DNA of 64,000 bases from Cupriavidus basilensis (lineage in GTDB: Bacteria; Pseudomonadota; Gammaproteobacteria; Burkholderiales; Burkholderiaceae): assembly GCF_000876015.1 (NCBI RefSeq), contig NZ_BBQM01000032.1, forward strand, positions 50,239 through 114,238, given 5' to 3'. The translations under genes were made by a program, and so were the position numbers. The notes under the pieces were generated by a model. The model was not told where the DNA came from. It saw only the letters and a list, made by a program, of their open reading frames with translations, and ran no database searches. Shown in pieces: positions 52,995 through 61,958 of this stretch (within the stretch, counting starts at the first letter, position 1; each line of letters begins with the position of its first letter).

Positions 52995-53011
52995 TTCGGC
53001 GTCCGGCCGAA
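52995..53011 (+). promoter_or_regulatory. Palindrome just upstream of the iclR gene
   Basis: TTCGGC (52995-53000) and GCCGAA (53006-53011) form perfect arms around five bases, ending eight bases before the ATG at 53019. A regulator bound here would overlap the ribosome site or promoter, as in autoregulated IclR genes. Confidence 0.4.
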
Positions 53012-53018
53012 CTGATCG

Positions 53019-53849
53019 ATGGCCAGCCCAGCCGCTCCAGACCATCCCGCCAACCCTGCCGCCGGCGCCGCGCCGGCCCAGGAGAAGCCGAGCGACAGCT
53101 ATGTGCAGTCCTTCGCACGCGGGCTTTCCGTCATCCGCGCCTTCGACACGCAGCACCCGGCCCAGACCCTGAGCGAGATCGCGCAGGCCAGCGGCCTCAC
53201 GCGCGCGGGCGCGCGCCGCATCCTGCTGACGCTGGTGGGGCTGGGCTACGTGCGCGCCGACGGGCGCCTGTTCCGCCTGACGCCCAAGATCCTCGACCTC
53301 GGCTTTGCCTACCTGACCTCGATGCCGTTCTGGAACCTGGCCGAGCCGATCATGGAGGCGCTTTCGCAGGAAGTGCACGAAAGCTGCTCGATCTCCGTGC
53401 TGGACGGCACCGAGATCGTCTACGTGCTGCGGGTGCCGGCGCGCAAGATCATGACCATCAACCTGTCCATCGGCAGCCGCCTGCCGGCCTATTGCTCGTC
53501 GATGGGACGGGTGCTGCTGGCCGGCCTGCCCGACGCGGAGCTGGATCGCGTGCTGGGCGCCAGCGACCTGCGCGCGCGCACCGACCGCACCATCACCGAC
53601 CCGGCGGCGCTCAAGGACATCGTGGCCGGCATCCGCGCGCGCGGCTGGGCGCTGAACGACCAGGAACTGGAGGAAGGGCTGGTTTCGCTGGCCGCGCCGA
53701 TCCGCAACCGCGCCGGGCAGGTCATCGCCGCCATCAACATCAGCGGCCAGGCCAACCGCACCAGCGCCGACGAGATGGCCTCCAATTTCCTGCCGCCGCT
53801 GCTGGCGGCGTCCGAGAAAATCTCGAACCTGGTCAGCCTGCGCACCTGA
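53019..53849 (+). CDS. IclR family regulator, PcaR/PobR-like
   Basis: A 276-residue regulator. The winged helix starts SYVQSFARGLSVIRAFDTQH, a phrase typical of the PcaR/PobR/PcaU subgroup, then LSEIAQASGLTRAGARRILL and LGYVRADGRLFRLTPKIL. The effector domain has ESCSISVLDGTEIVYVLRVP, RLPAYCSSMGRVLLAGLPD and EEGLVSLAAPIRNRAGQVIA. PcaR activates pcaIJ/pcaF in response to beta-ketoadipate; here the pca genes lie 37 kb away with a matching palindrome upstream. A TTCGGC/GCCGAA palindrome at 52995-53011, just before the ATG, could serve autoregulation. The PcaR assignment is an inference from subgroup motifs. Confidence 0.82.
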   Translation: MASPAAPDHPANPAAGAAPAQEKPSDSYVQSFARGLSVIRAFDTQHPAQTLSEIAQASGLTRAGARRILLTLVGLGYVRADGRLFRLTPKILDLGFAYLTSMPFWNLAEPIMEALSQEVHESCSISVLDGTEIVYVLRVPARKIMTINLSIGSRLPAYCSSMGRVLLAGLPDAELDRVLGASDLRARTDRTITDPAALKDIVAGIRARGWALNDQELEEGLVSLAAPIRNRAGQVIAAINISGQANRTSADEMASNFLPPLLAASEKISNLVSLRT

Positions 53850-53864
53850 TGGTGGCGGGCCACG

Positions 53865-53909
53865 CCTGCCGCACCTGCCGCACCTGCCGCACCTGCCGCA
53901 CCCGCCGCG
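53865..53909. repeat. Four-copy 9-base tandem repeat
   Basis: CCTGCCGCA is repeated exactly four times (53865-53900) and followed by CCCGCCGCG. It fills the gap between the iclR stop and the stop of the convergent dioxygenase gene. The spacing leaves no room for a usual terminator. Confidence 0.85.
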
Positions 53910-54761
53910 CTAGCGCGCGGCGGCAGCGGGCGCGGACAGCGCCACGGTGCCGAACTCGGCCGAGCGCGTGCCCGGCAGCGGATGGTTGCCGGCGCCGAAA
54001 TACGCGAAGGCCGCCGACAGCTTGACCGCGTCGGAGACGTTCTGCCCGGCGGCGTGGAACAGCCGGCTGTCGAAGAACAATACGTCGCCGCGCTCCAGCA
54101 CCAGCGGCCGCACGCCGCGCAGCAGCACCTGGCTGGCCGGGTGCGACTCGACCAGGAATTCCGCCGCGTCGAGCTGGCCCGGTTCCAGCGCCACCGTGTG
54201 CGAGCCGGGAATCACGCGCAGCACGCCATTGCTGTCGTCCTCGCGGCCCAGCGCCAGCCACACCGTCACCAGTTCCGGGCGCGCGAACGACCAGTAGCGC
54301 GTGTCGCGGTGCCAGCCGGTCTGGCTGCCGAAGCGCGGGTGCTTGGTCATCACGCAGTTGTGGTGCGCCAGCGTCAGGCAGGCCGGCTCGCCCAGCAGCG
54401 TCGACACCACCCGCGCCACGGCGGGATCGGTGGCCCACTGGCGGAACGCCTCGTCGCGCCCGTAGGCCTGGCGCAGGCGCCGCACCGTGCCGCCGCCGTC
54501 CGCATCGCGGCTGGCGGGCGCGCCCGGATAACCGAGCTCGGCTTCGTATTCCACCGGCGGCACCGCGGCGGCAAGCTGCCGGCGCGCGACCTGCTCGATG
54601 CGGTCGCACACGGCGGGCGGCGCGAAGCCGCGCAGCACGATATAGCCGTCGGCATGGAAAGTACGGTTCAGCGCGTCCAGTTCAGCGGCGGCGGGAACGA
54701 TGGCGGAGGCCGGGGCGGCCGCGCTGGCGGCGCCCGGAGATGCGGCGAGGGGGGAGTTCAT
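53910..54761 (-). CDS. Phytanoyl-CoA dioxygenase family protein
   Basis: A 283-residue Fe(II)/2-oxoglutarate oxygenase of the PhyH family. The iron ligands are His151 and Asp153 (GWHRDTRYWSF) and His236 (RLFHAAGQN). The residue that usually binds 2-oxoglutarate as Arg is Lys247 here (NVSDAVKLSAAF). HADGYIVLRGF near the start is typical. Substrate unknown; members hydroxylate acyl-CoAs, amino acids or secondary metabolites. Start ATG 54761. Divergent from the moxR operon. Confidence 0.88.
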   Translation of the reverse strand: MNSPLAASPGAASAAAPASAIVPAAAELDALNRTFHADGYIVLRGFAPPAVCDRIEQVARRQLAAAVPPVEYEAELGYPGAPASRDADGGGTVRRLRQAYGRDEAFRQWATDPAVARVVSTLLGEPACLTLAHHNCVMTKHPRFGSQTGWHRDTRYWSFARPELVTVWLALGREDDSNGVLRVIPGSHTVALEPGQLDAAEFLVESHPASQVLLRGVRPLVLERGDVLFFDSRLFHAAGQNVSDAVKLSAAFAYFGAGNHPLPGTRSAEFGTVALSAPAAAAR

Positions 54762-54944
54762 TGCAGCGGATGTGGGGGTTGGCAGGGTCCGACAGCTTCG
54801 ATAATGCCAGAAGCCGCGCAATCCGGCGTGATCTGGCACAACACGGGTGCGCCGCGCGGCGCCCTGCGTGCGCAAACAGACTGTTGCCCGGTGCGCGCGC
54901 GCCGCTACAATGGCCGGGTCCCCGATCCGACCCGCAGGCTTCCA

Positions 54945-55865
<921 letters not shown>

Positions 55866-55868
55866 GCG

Positions 55869-56927
55869 ATGCCGCACAGCCGGCCGTTCCCGCCGCAAGC
55901 CGCGCCTGCGGGCGCGCCGCCGCCGCGCGGCAGGCGCCGGCCGTGGGGCGCGCCGCCGTGGCTGCAGCGCCGGCGCCCGCCGCGGCAGGGCGTGGTGACG
56001 CTGGACCGCCGGCATCTCTACATCCTGCCCAGCCGCACCGGCTTCGGCTTTGCCTTGCTGCTGGTGGCCATGCTGCTGACTTCGCTGAACTACAACATCA
56101 GCCTCGGCTTCGCCCTCACCTTCCTGCTGGGCGGCATCGGCATGGCATGCATGTGGCAGGCCTACCGCAACCTGCTCGACGTCACCGTGGCCGGCGCGAG
56201 CGCCGCGCCGGTGTTCGCCGGCGAGGCGGCGGCCTTCGGCCTGCGCGTGGCTGGCGTGGCCGGCGCGCGCGCGCCGGTGCGCATCGGCATCGAAGCCAGC
56301 CTGCCGGCGCAGGCCGGCGCGCAGCCGGCCAGCCTGAGCCTGGCGCGCGGTGCAGCCGGCGTGCTGACGCTGCGGCTGCCCGCGGCGCGGCGCGGCTGGC
56401 TGGCGCTGCCGCGCGTGACGCTCTCCAGCCGCTTTCCGTTCAACCTGTTCCGGGTATGGAGCCATGCCGACCTGCCGCTGGCCGCGCTGGTCTACCCGCG
56501 GCCCGAGGCCGGCGCGCCGCCGCTGCCGTTCGCCACGCAGCCGGACGAGGACGGCGCGGCATCGCTGCCGTCGGATGACGGCACCGACCAGTTGCGGCGC
56601 TACCGCAGCGGCGACCCGCTGCACCGCATCGCCTGGAAGCACAGCGCGCGCACCGGCCGCTGGCTGAGCCGCACCGGGCAGTCGGGCAGCCAGCCGTCGT
56701 GCTGGCTCGAATGGCAGTCGCTGCCGCCCTCGCTCGGCAACGAGGCGCGGCTGTCGCGCCTGTGCGCGTGGGTGCTGGCCGCGGGCGACGCGGTGGAAAT
56801 CGGCCTGCGGCTGCCCGGTGTGGAGATCGCGCCCGGCCGCGGCGGCGCGCATCGCCGCGCCTGCCTGGAAGCGCTCGCGCTGTGGCCGGCCCGGCCCGGG
56901 CAGGCCGCGCCGGAACACGCCGCGTGA
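55869..56927 (+). CDS. DUF58 domain protein
   Basis: A 352-residue protein with two adjacent hydrophobic segments at ~60-105 (GFGFALLLVAMLLTSLNYNI, LGFALTFLLGGIGMACMWQA) and a C-terminal DUF58 domain. It shows RYRSGDPLHRIAWKHSARTG (the conserved Y-x-G-D-x-x-R-x-I-x-W-x4-R pattern) and LSSRFPFNLFRVW. DUF58 proteins are vWA-like partners of MoxR. Its start lies four bases past the moxR stop, and its stop overlaps a possible GTG of the next gene. Confidence 0.9.
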   Translation: MPHSRPFPPQAAPAGAPPPRGRRRPWGAPPWLQRRRPPRQGVVTLDRRHLYILPSRTGFGFALLLVAMLLTSLNYNISLGFALTFLLGGIGMACMWQAYRNLLDVTVAGASAAPVFAGEAAAFGLRVAGVAGARAPVRIGIEASLPAQAGAQPASLSLARGAAGVLTLRLPAARRGWLALPRVTLSSRFPFNLFRVWSHADLPLAALVYPRPEAGAPPLPFATQPDEDGAASLPSDDGTDQLRRYRSGDPLHRIAWKHSARTGRWLSRTGQSGSQPSCWLEWQSLPPSLGNEARLSRLCAWVLAAGDAVEIGLRLPGVEIAPGRGGAHRRACLEALALWPARPGQAAPEHAA

Positions 56928-56938
56928 AGGCGCGCCGC

Positions 56939-59011
56939 ATGAAACCCGCGCCCCGCCCGCTCGCCCATCAGGAACACGGCCTGCTGCTGGGCCAGCTGGC
57001 GCTGGTGCTGGCGCCGCAGGCGCGCAGCCTGCCGGTTGCCGTCAGCGTCCTGCTGGTGCTGCTGATGGGCTGGCGCTGGCTGCTGTGGCGCCAGCGCGCG
57101 CCGCTGCCGTCGCGCCTGACGCTCGGGCTGGTGGCCGGGCTGGTGCTGCTGGTGGCCGCCGCGCTGGTGTGGCAGGCCGGCGGCAACATCGGGCGCGATC
57201 TCTCGGTGGCGCTGCTCGGCGCCTTCGTCGTGCTCAAGCTGCTGGAGTGCCGCGTGCTGGCCGATGCCACGCTGGTGACGCAGTTGTGCTTCTACCTCCT
57301 GCTGAGCCTCTATCTGTTCGACCAGCCGTTCTGGCTGGCGCTGTACAGCCTCGCCATCGCGGCCTGGCTGCTGCGCAACTGGCTGTTCCTGGGCCACCCG
57401 GAGGCGCGCGGCTACCTCGCGGTGTGGCCGCTGCTCGGGCGGCTGGCGCTGGCCGGGCTGCCGTGGGCGCTGCTGCTGTTCGTGCTGTTCCCGCGCCTGG
57501 ACCGCCCGCTGTGGCGGCTGCCGCAGGCCGAGCCGGTGGCCGCCACCGGCCTGAGCGACACCATGAGCCCCGGCAGCGTGAGCGAGCTAACGCAATCGCC
57601 CGAAGTGGCGCTGCGCGCCGACGTGGAAGGCGGGCAACTGCCGCCCGGCGCCCTGTACTGGCGCGCGCTGGTGCTGTGGCAGTTCGACGGGCAGACCTGG
57701 CGCGCGGCGCCCGGGCGCCAGCGCCGCGGCCGGCCCGCGCCGGCACTGCCGGCGGAGGCAACGACAAGCGCGGCGGCGAACGCCGCGCCCGCCGGCGCGA
57801 TCGACTACAACATCACGCTCGAGCCCAACCAGCATCCGTGGCTGTTCCTGCTCGACCGGGGCCAGGCCATCTCCGCCCCGGCCGGCGTGCGGATCAATGC
57901 CGACGGCGAGTTCTTCATGCGCGACCTCATCGACCGGCGCCTGCGCTATCGCGCCCGCTCGGCGCCGGCCGCGGCGGAGCCGCTCGATGCGCAGACCCGG
58001 CTGCTGGCCTTGTCGCTGCCGCCCGGCAACCCGCGCAGCCGCGCGCTGGCCGCCGACTGGGAACAGCGCTACGCGGACCCGGCGCAGCGCGCGCAGGCCG
58101 CGCTGCGGCTTTTCGCCGCGGCGCCGTTTGCCTACACGCTGTCGCCAGCGCCGCTCGGCCAGGAGCAGGTGGATGGCTTCCTGTTCGACACCCGGCGCGG
58201 CTTCTGCGAGCACTACGCCAGCAGCTTCGTCTTCCTGATGCGCGCGGCGGGCGTGCCGGCGCGCGTGGTCACGGGCTACCAGGGCGGCGAGTACAACCCG
58301 ATCGGCGGCAACTACATCGTGCGCCAGGCCGACGCCCACGCATGGGCGGAAATCTGGCTGGACGGCCGCGGCTGGGTGCGCGTCGATCCCACCAGCGCGG
58401 TGGCGCCGAGCCGCGTGGAACGCGGCCTCGACGCCGCGCTGGACGCCGGCGAGGCCGCCGCGCGCGAGCCGGGCTGGCTGCGCGAGCTGCGCTGGGGCAT
58501 GGACGGCATGGTCTACACCTGGCAGCGCTGGGTGCTGCAATACGACCGCGGCCAGCAGGCCCGGCTGATGCGGCAGCTCGGCATCGGCGACAACCTGCCG
58601 CAGGCGTTGCTGGGCGGGCTGGCCGCGCTCAGCCTGCTGGGGCTGGTGCCGCTGGTGCCGCTGCTGCGCCGGCGCCGCGAGGCCGATCCGGTGCAGGCGC
58701 TGTACGCGCGCTTCTGCCACGAGCTGGCGCGGCACGGCTGCGTGCGCGAACCCGCCGAGGGCCCGCAGGATTTCGCCGCGCGCGCCGCGCTGGCCTGGCC
58801 GGAGGGCGCCGCCGCGGTGCTCGACTTCAACCGGCGCTACATGAAGCTGCGCTACGGACCGCCGGAGCCGGCGGCGCGGGCCGCGGAGCTGGCGGCGCTG
58901 CGCGAGGCCCTGCGGCGGCTGCCGCGCCGCCCGGCCGGCGGCGGTCCCGCCACCGCGCCCGGCATGCCCCGCACGCCCAGTATTCCCGACATGCCCGACA
59001 TGCCGCGGTAA
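56939..59011 (+). CDS. Transglutaminase-like membrane protein (TgpA family, DUF3488)
   Basis: A 690-residue protein with five to six N-terminal membrane helices (DUF3488), a periplasmic transglutaminase-like domain and a further helix near 550-570. The protease-like triad is Cys423 (RRGFCEHYASSF), His467 (DAHAWAEIWL) and Asp483 (VRVDPTSAV). RVVTGYQGGEYNPIGGNYIV precedes the His. The C-terminal domain is DUF4129-like (QALYARFCHELARHGCVREP). The ATG at 56939 has GAAGG upstream; a GTG at 56924 overlapping the DUF58 stop is possible. The last ~20 residues are an odd Pro/Met/Asp tail. TgpA is essential in Pseudomonas aeruginosa; the substrate is unknown. Confidence 0.92.
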   Translation: MKPAPRPLAHQEHGLLLGQLALVLAPQARSLPVAVSVLLVLLMGWRWLLWRQRAPLPSRLTLGLVAGLVLLVAAALVWQAGGNIGRDLSVALLGAFVVLKLLECRVLADATLVTQLCFYLLLSLYLFDQPFWLALYSLAIAAWLLRNWLFLGHPEARGYLAVWPLLGRLALAGLPWALLLFVLFPRLDRPLWRLPQAEPVAATGLSDTMSPGSVSELTQSPEVALRADVEGGQLPPGALYWRALVLWQFDGQTWRAAPGRQRRGRPAPALPAEATTSAAANAAPAGAIDYNITLEPNQHPWLFLLDRGQAISAPAGVRINADGEFFMRDLIDRRLRYRARSAPAAAEPLDAQTRLLALSLPPGNPRSRALAADWEQRYADPAQRAQAALRLFAAAPFAYTLSPAPLGQEQVDGFLFDTRRGFCEHYASSFVFLMRAAGVPARVVTGYQGGEYNPIGGNYIVRQADAHAWAEIWLDGRGWVRVDPTSAVAPSRVERGLDAALDAGEAAAREPGWLRELRWGMDGMVYTWQRWVLQYDRGQQARLMRQLGIGDNLPQALLGGLAALSLLGLVPLVPLLRRRREADPVQALYARFCHELARHGCVREPAEGPQDFAARAALAWPEGAAAVLDFNRRYMKLRYGPPEPAARAAELAALREALRRLPRRPAGGGPATAPGMPRTPSIPDMPDMPR

Positions 59012-59015
59012 ATGG

Positions 59016-59042
59016 TTTCAGGTGATATGATTACGACTGAAA
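59016..59042 (+). promoter_or_regulatory. Dyad upstream of the marR-MFS operon
   Basis: TTTCAG (59016-59021) and CTGAAA (59037-59042) form a perfect inverted repeat with a 15-base A/T-rich spacer. It lies 55 bases before the marR start at 59097, the usual place for autorepression of a MarR-efflux operon. Confidence 0.5.
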
Positions 59043-59096
59043 TCAAATAGCCGGCACGGCATCCCGTTGCGCCGGCGTCACCTCGAGCCTTGCGCC

Positions 59097-59585
59097 ATGT
59101 CGTTCGAAGACCGCATTGACCGTTTCTGCGCCAGCCACCCCGAGGCGCCACGCGACCTGATCCTGGCTTCGCGGCTGCTGCTGCGCACCGCGCGCCTGCT
59201 GCGCACCCATATCGACCGCGCGCTCGCGCCGTTCGAGCTGGACCTCCAGCAATACCTGGCGATCAGCATGCTCGCCACCGACGAGGCGCAGCCGACGCTG
59301 CCGTCCGAGCTCGGCCTCACGCTCGACGCCACCCGCACCCAGATGACGCGCCTGATGGACGGGCTCGAAGCGCGCGGGCTGGTGCGGCGCAACGCCTCGG
59401 CGCAGGACCGCCGCGCCACCGAGCTGGTGCTCACCGCCGCCGGCCATCGCCTGCTCGAGCGCGCGGCGCCGGCGGTGCACGCGGCCTACGCCGAAGCCTG
59501 GCAGCCGCTCGGGGACAGCGGCCTGGGCACCGCCACGCGCGCCCTGAACCGGCTGCACAAGAACCTGCTCGCGCTGGAGCCATGA
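59097..59585 (+). CDS. MarR family repressor of the efflux operon
   Basis: A 162-residue MarR protein: LAPFELDLQQYLAISMLATD, LPSELGLTLDATRTQMTRLM, DGLEARGLVRRNASAQDRRA and TELVLTAAGHRLLERAAPAV cover the winged helix and wing. Its stop overlaps the MFS start by four bases, so regulator and pump are co-expressed. The arrangement resembles the EmrR-type control of drug pumps. Start ATG 59097. Confidence 0.92.
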   Translation: MSFEDRIDRFCASHPEAPRDLILASRLLLRTARLLRTHIDRALAPFELDLQQYLAISMLATDEAQPTLPSELGLTLDATRTQMTRLMDGLEARGLVRRNASAQDRRATELVLTAAGHRLLERAAPAVHAAYAEAWQPLGDSGLGTATRALNRLHKNLLALEP

Positions 59586-61156
59586 GAACGGCTTCCGCGT
59601 TGCGGCCACTGCGCCTGGGGCTGCGCTGGCTGCGCCTGCTCAGCCACCGCCAGCGGCAGACGCTGCTGATGCTGCTGCTCGCGCTGGCCACCTCGGTCGA
59701 GTTCCTCGAGAACATCATGTTCGTGTTCGCGTCGAGCCACATCGTGGGCGGCGTGGACGCGGACCCGCGCAGCTTCGCGCTGGTCCAGGCCGCCTACGCC
59801 GTGGGCAGCATGCTGATGATCCTCAAGCAGCAATGGCTGGCGCAGCGCTTCGGCTACCGCTACTACCTGACCGGCGCGCTGATGATCTTCATGGCGGGCA
59901 CGCTGGCGGCGGCCACCAGCCATTCGCTGCCGCAGCTGGTGGGCGCGCGCTTCGTGCAGGGCGTGGGCGGCGGCGCGCTGTTTACCAGCTGCCGCATCCT
60001 CGTCAACGTGATGTTCGCCCCGGCCGACCGGCCCCGCGCGGCGCGCATCTTCATGCTGGGCATCTTCTCGGCCTCGGCGCTGGCGCCGGCGCTGGCCGCC
60101 GAGCTGATCGAGCGCGGCGTGTGGCAGGACGTGTTCTACGGCGCGCTGCCGTTCGCGGCGCTGGCAACGCTGGGCGCATGGCTGCTGCTGCCCGACGCGG
60201 AGCCGCGCGACGACGACGCCGGCCCCGCGCTCGGGCCGCTGCTGCTGTTCGGCGCGGCCGTGGTGGCCTTGCAGGCGGCGCTGACCGAGGCCCGCTTCGA
60301 CATCTTCTCGCACCCGCTGCGGCTGGCGGCGATCTGCGCCGTGGGCCTGGGCCTGCTCGGGTCGTTCCTGTGGCAGCAGTGGCACCACAACGCGCCCGTG
60401 CTGCGCGTGCGCGCGCTGGGCGATCCGGTCTACCTGACCGGGCTGGGAATGTACTTCGCCTATTACCTGATCAGCAACCTCAGCGGCTACGTGTTCCCGA
60501 TCTATGCCGAGCAGGCGCTCGGCATGCCGCTGGCGCGCACCGGCTGGCTCAACAGCTTCGCCGCGCTGGTGAGCCTGGCCGGCATCGCGGTCTACCTGCG
60601 CGTGGCGCCGAAGCTGCCGCACAAGAAGCCGCTGATGGTGAGCGGGCTGCTGCTGATGGCCGGCGCGGCATGGTGGTTCTCGTCGATGCCGCCGGACGCC
60701 GGCCCGCAGGCGCTGACGCCGGGGCTGATCGGCAAGGGCCTGTTCGGCGTGCTGGTCATCATCCCGGTCGCGGGCCTGACGTTCCGCTCGCTGGCCGCGG
60801 AAGACTTCGCGCACGGCTATCGCAGCAAGAACCTGCTGCGCCAGATCGCCGCCTCGTTTGCCTCGGCGCTCGGCGCGGTGCTGCTGCAGAACCGGCAGTT
60901 CGCCGTGCACACCAGCCTGACCGGCGCGCTCGGCCAGCACACCGCGCAGACCCAGCTATGGATGGACTCGGCACAGGCTGGCTGGAGCGCGCGCGGATTC
61001 GACCCGGGCCATGCGCATCAGGCCGCGCTCGCGCAACTGGCCGGGATGGTCGACACCCAGGCCAGGCTGATCGCCTGCGAGGACCTGTACCGGCTGATCG
61101 CGGCGCTGGCGCTGGTCGCCGCGGTGTTCATGCTGGCGCAGCGCCGGCTCGACTGA
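59582..61156 (+). CDS. MFS transporter, DHA2-like multidrug efflux
   Basis: A 524-residue, ~14-helix major facilitator protein. The first helix region LLMLLLALATSVEFLENIMF (motif D1-like), QQWLAQRFGYRYYLTGALMI (motif A-like loop) and GARFVQGVGGGALFTSCRIL (motif C/B region) fit the DHA2 family. The C-terminus has a large loop at ~435-495 before the last helix. It probably exports a toxic compound; the link with marR supports substrate-induced expression. No EmrA-type adaptor or TolC gene follows. Confidence 0.9.
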   Translation: MRTASALRPLRLGLRWLRLLSHRQRQTLLMLLLALATSVEFLENIMFVFASSHIVGGVDADPRSFALVQAAYAVGSMLMILKQQWLAQRFGYRYYLTGALMIFMAGTLAAATSHSLPQLVGARFVQGVGGGALFTSCRILVNVMFAPADRPRAARIFMLGIFSASALAPALAAELIERGVWQDVFYGALPFAALATLGAWLLLPDAEPRDDDAGPALGPLLLFGAAVVALQAALTEARFDIFSHPLRLAAICAVGLGLLGSFLWQQWHHNAPVLRVRALGDPVYLTGLGMYFAYYLISNLSGYVFPIYAEQALGMPLARTGWLNSFAALVSLAGIAVYLRVAPKLPHKKPLMVSGLLLMAGAAWWFSSMPPDAGPQALTPGLIGKGLFGVLVIIPVAGLTFRSLAAEDFAHGYRSKNLLRQIAASFASALGAVLLQNRQFAVHTSLTGALGQHTAQTQLWMDSAQAGWSARGFDPGHAHQAALAQLAGMVDTQARLIACEDLYRLIAALALVAAVFMLAQRRLD

Positions 61157-61330
61157 GCACAGGCTGGCGGGACACTGGAAACGGATGCCGCGAAGGTAGC
61201 GGGAGGGGCGCAACCGCTGGGCGGCGGAACGCGGGGACTGCCGGGACCGGGCGGATCGCGCCGGCTGGAACGTGCTCGATGCGGACGACGCATCAGCCGG
61301 CCGGGCGGCCGGCAACAACGGATCTCGTGC

Positions 61331-61651
61331 TCAGAACAAGGCCAGCTGGCGCATGCCGAAGCCGATGGTTTCTTCCACGCGCATGCGCGCATGGGCGAGC
61401 GAGCCTTCCGCGCCGGAGTAGTTGCCGGCGGCCCAGTGGTAGACCACCGGAAGCTCGCCGCGGTCGGACAGGCGCACCTCGCCCAGCTTCTCGCCGCGCT
61501 CGTTGCGGTAGAAGTGCGAACGGTAGCCACGCTCCCAGTGCGGGGCGGCTTCCGCTTTCTTGCGGCGTCGTGGCGAGGGCGTCGATTGCGGCAGGCGCCG
61601 CGCTCTTTCGGTACCCGTGGTCGCGGACGCGCGGGTGAAATCCAACTGCAT
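61331..61651 (-). CDS. Small protein of unknown function
   Basis: A 106-residue basic protein with a Lys/Arg/Pro-rich N-terminal half (SPRRRKKAEAA) and an ordered half reading HWERGYRSHFYRNERGEKLG, EVRLSDRGELPVVYHWAAGN and MRVEETIGFGMRQLALF. No membrane segment or known motif. ACAAGGAAG precedes the ATG at 61651. The ordered part is rich in aromatic residues and looks conserved rather than random. A GTATAC dyad lies ~160 bases upstream. Confidence 0.65.
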   Translation of the reverse strand: MQLDFTRASATTGTERARRLPQSTPSPRRRKKAEAAPHWERGYRSHFYRNERGEKLGEVRLSDRGELPVVYHWAAGNYSGAEGSLAHARMRVEETIGFGMRQLALF

Positions 61652-61812
61652 AGACTTCCTTGTATTCGAGTCTGCAGGACGAATTCGCAACAAGGGTCCG
61701 GAGACCGTCGCGGCGTGCCCTGCGTCGCAGTCGAGATAATACCTGTTACCGCGCGTTCTGACAGCCCCATATGCACCGGAATTCGGCTTCCAGCAAGGCT
61801 TGGCGGGTCGGA

Positions 61813-61860
61813 CGTATACTTGGCGTATACGTCCGCGTATACGTATACGCCAGGTATACG
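61813..61860. promoter_or_regulatory. Five-copy GTATAC dyad (operator or RNA hairpin)
   Basis: GTATAC occurs at 61814, 61825, 61837, 61843 and 61854. Bases 61814-61830 and 61843-61859 are reverse complements except for one position, and pairing extends to 61813-61832 with 61841-61860. It lies ~100 bases beyond the degP stop and ~160 bases upstream of the small gene at 61651, both on the minus strand, so it could be a regulator site for the latter or a 3' hairpin of the former. Confidence 0.7.
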
Positions 61861-61958
61861 GGGCATTAACGCGGACGCGTTTACCACGCCGCGCGCATTA
61901 TCGGCGGCGCGCCCGGCGCCGCATTTTCGGCAGTGCCGGGCGCGCGCCTGCGCGCTGC

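Noticed and set aside
53865..53909. CRISPR-like repeat
   Set aside because: Units are 9 bases with no spacers and no cas genes are near; it is a simple tandem repeat.
61296..61313. GCCGGCC/GGCCGGC hairpin as terminator between the MFS gene and the small gene
   Set aside because: It has a perfect 7-base stem but no T run on either side, and such stems are frequent at this G/C content.
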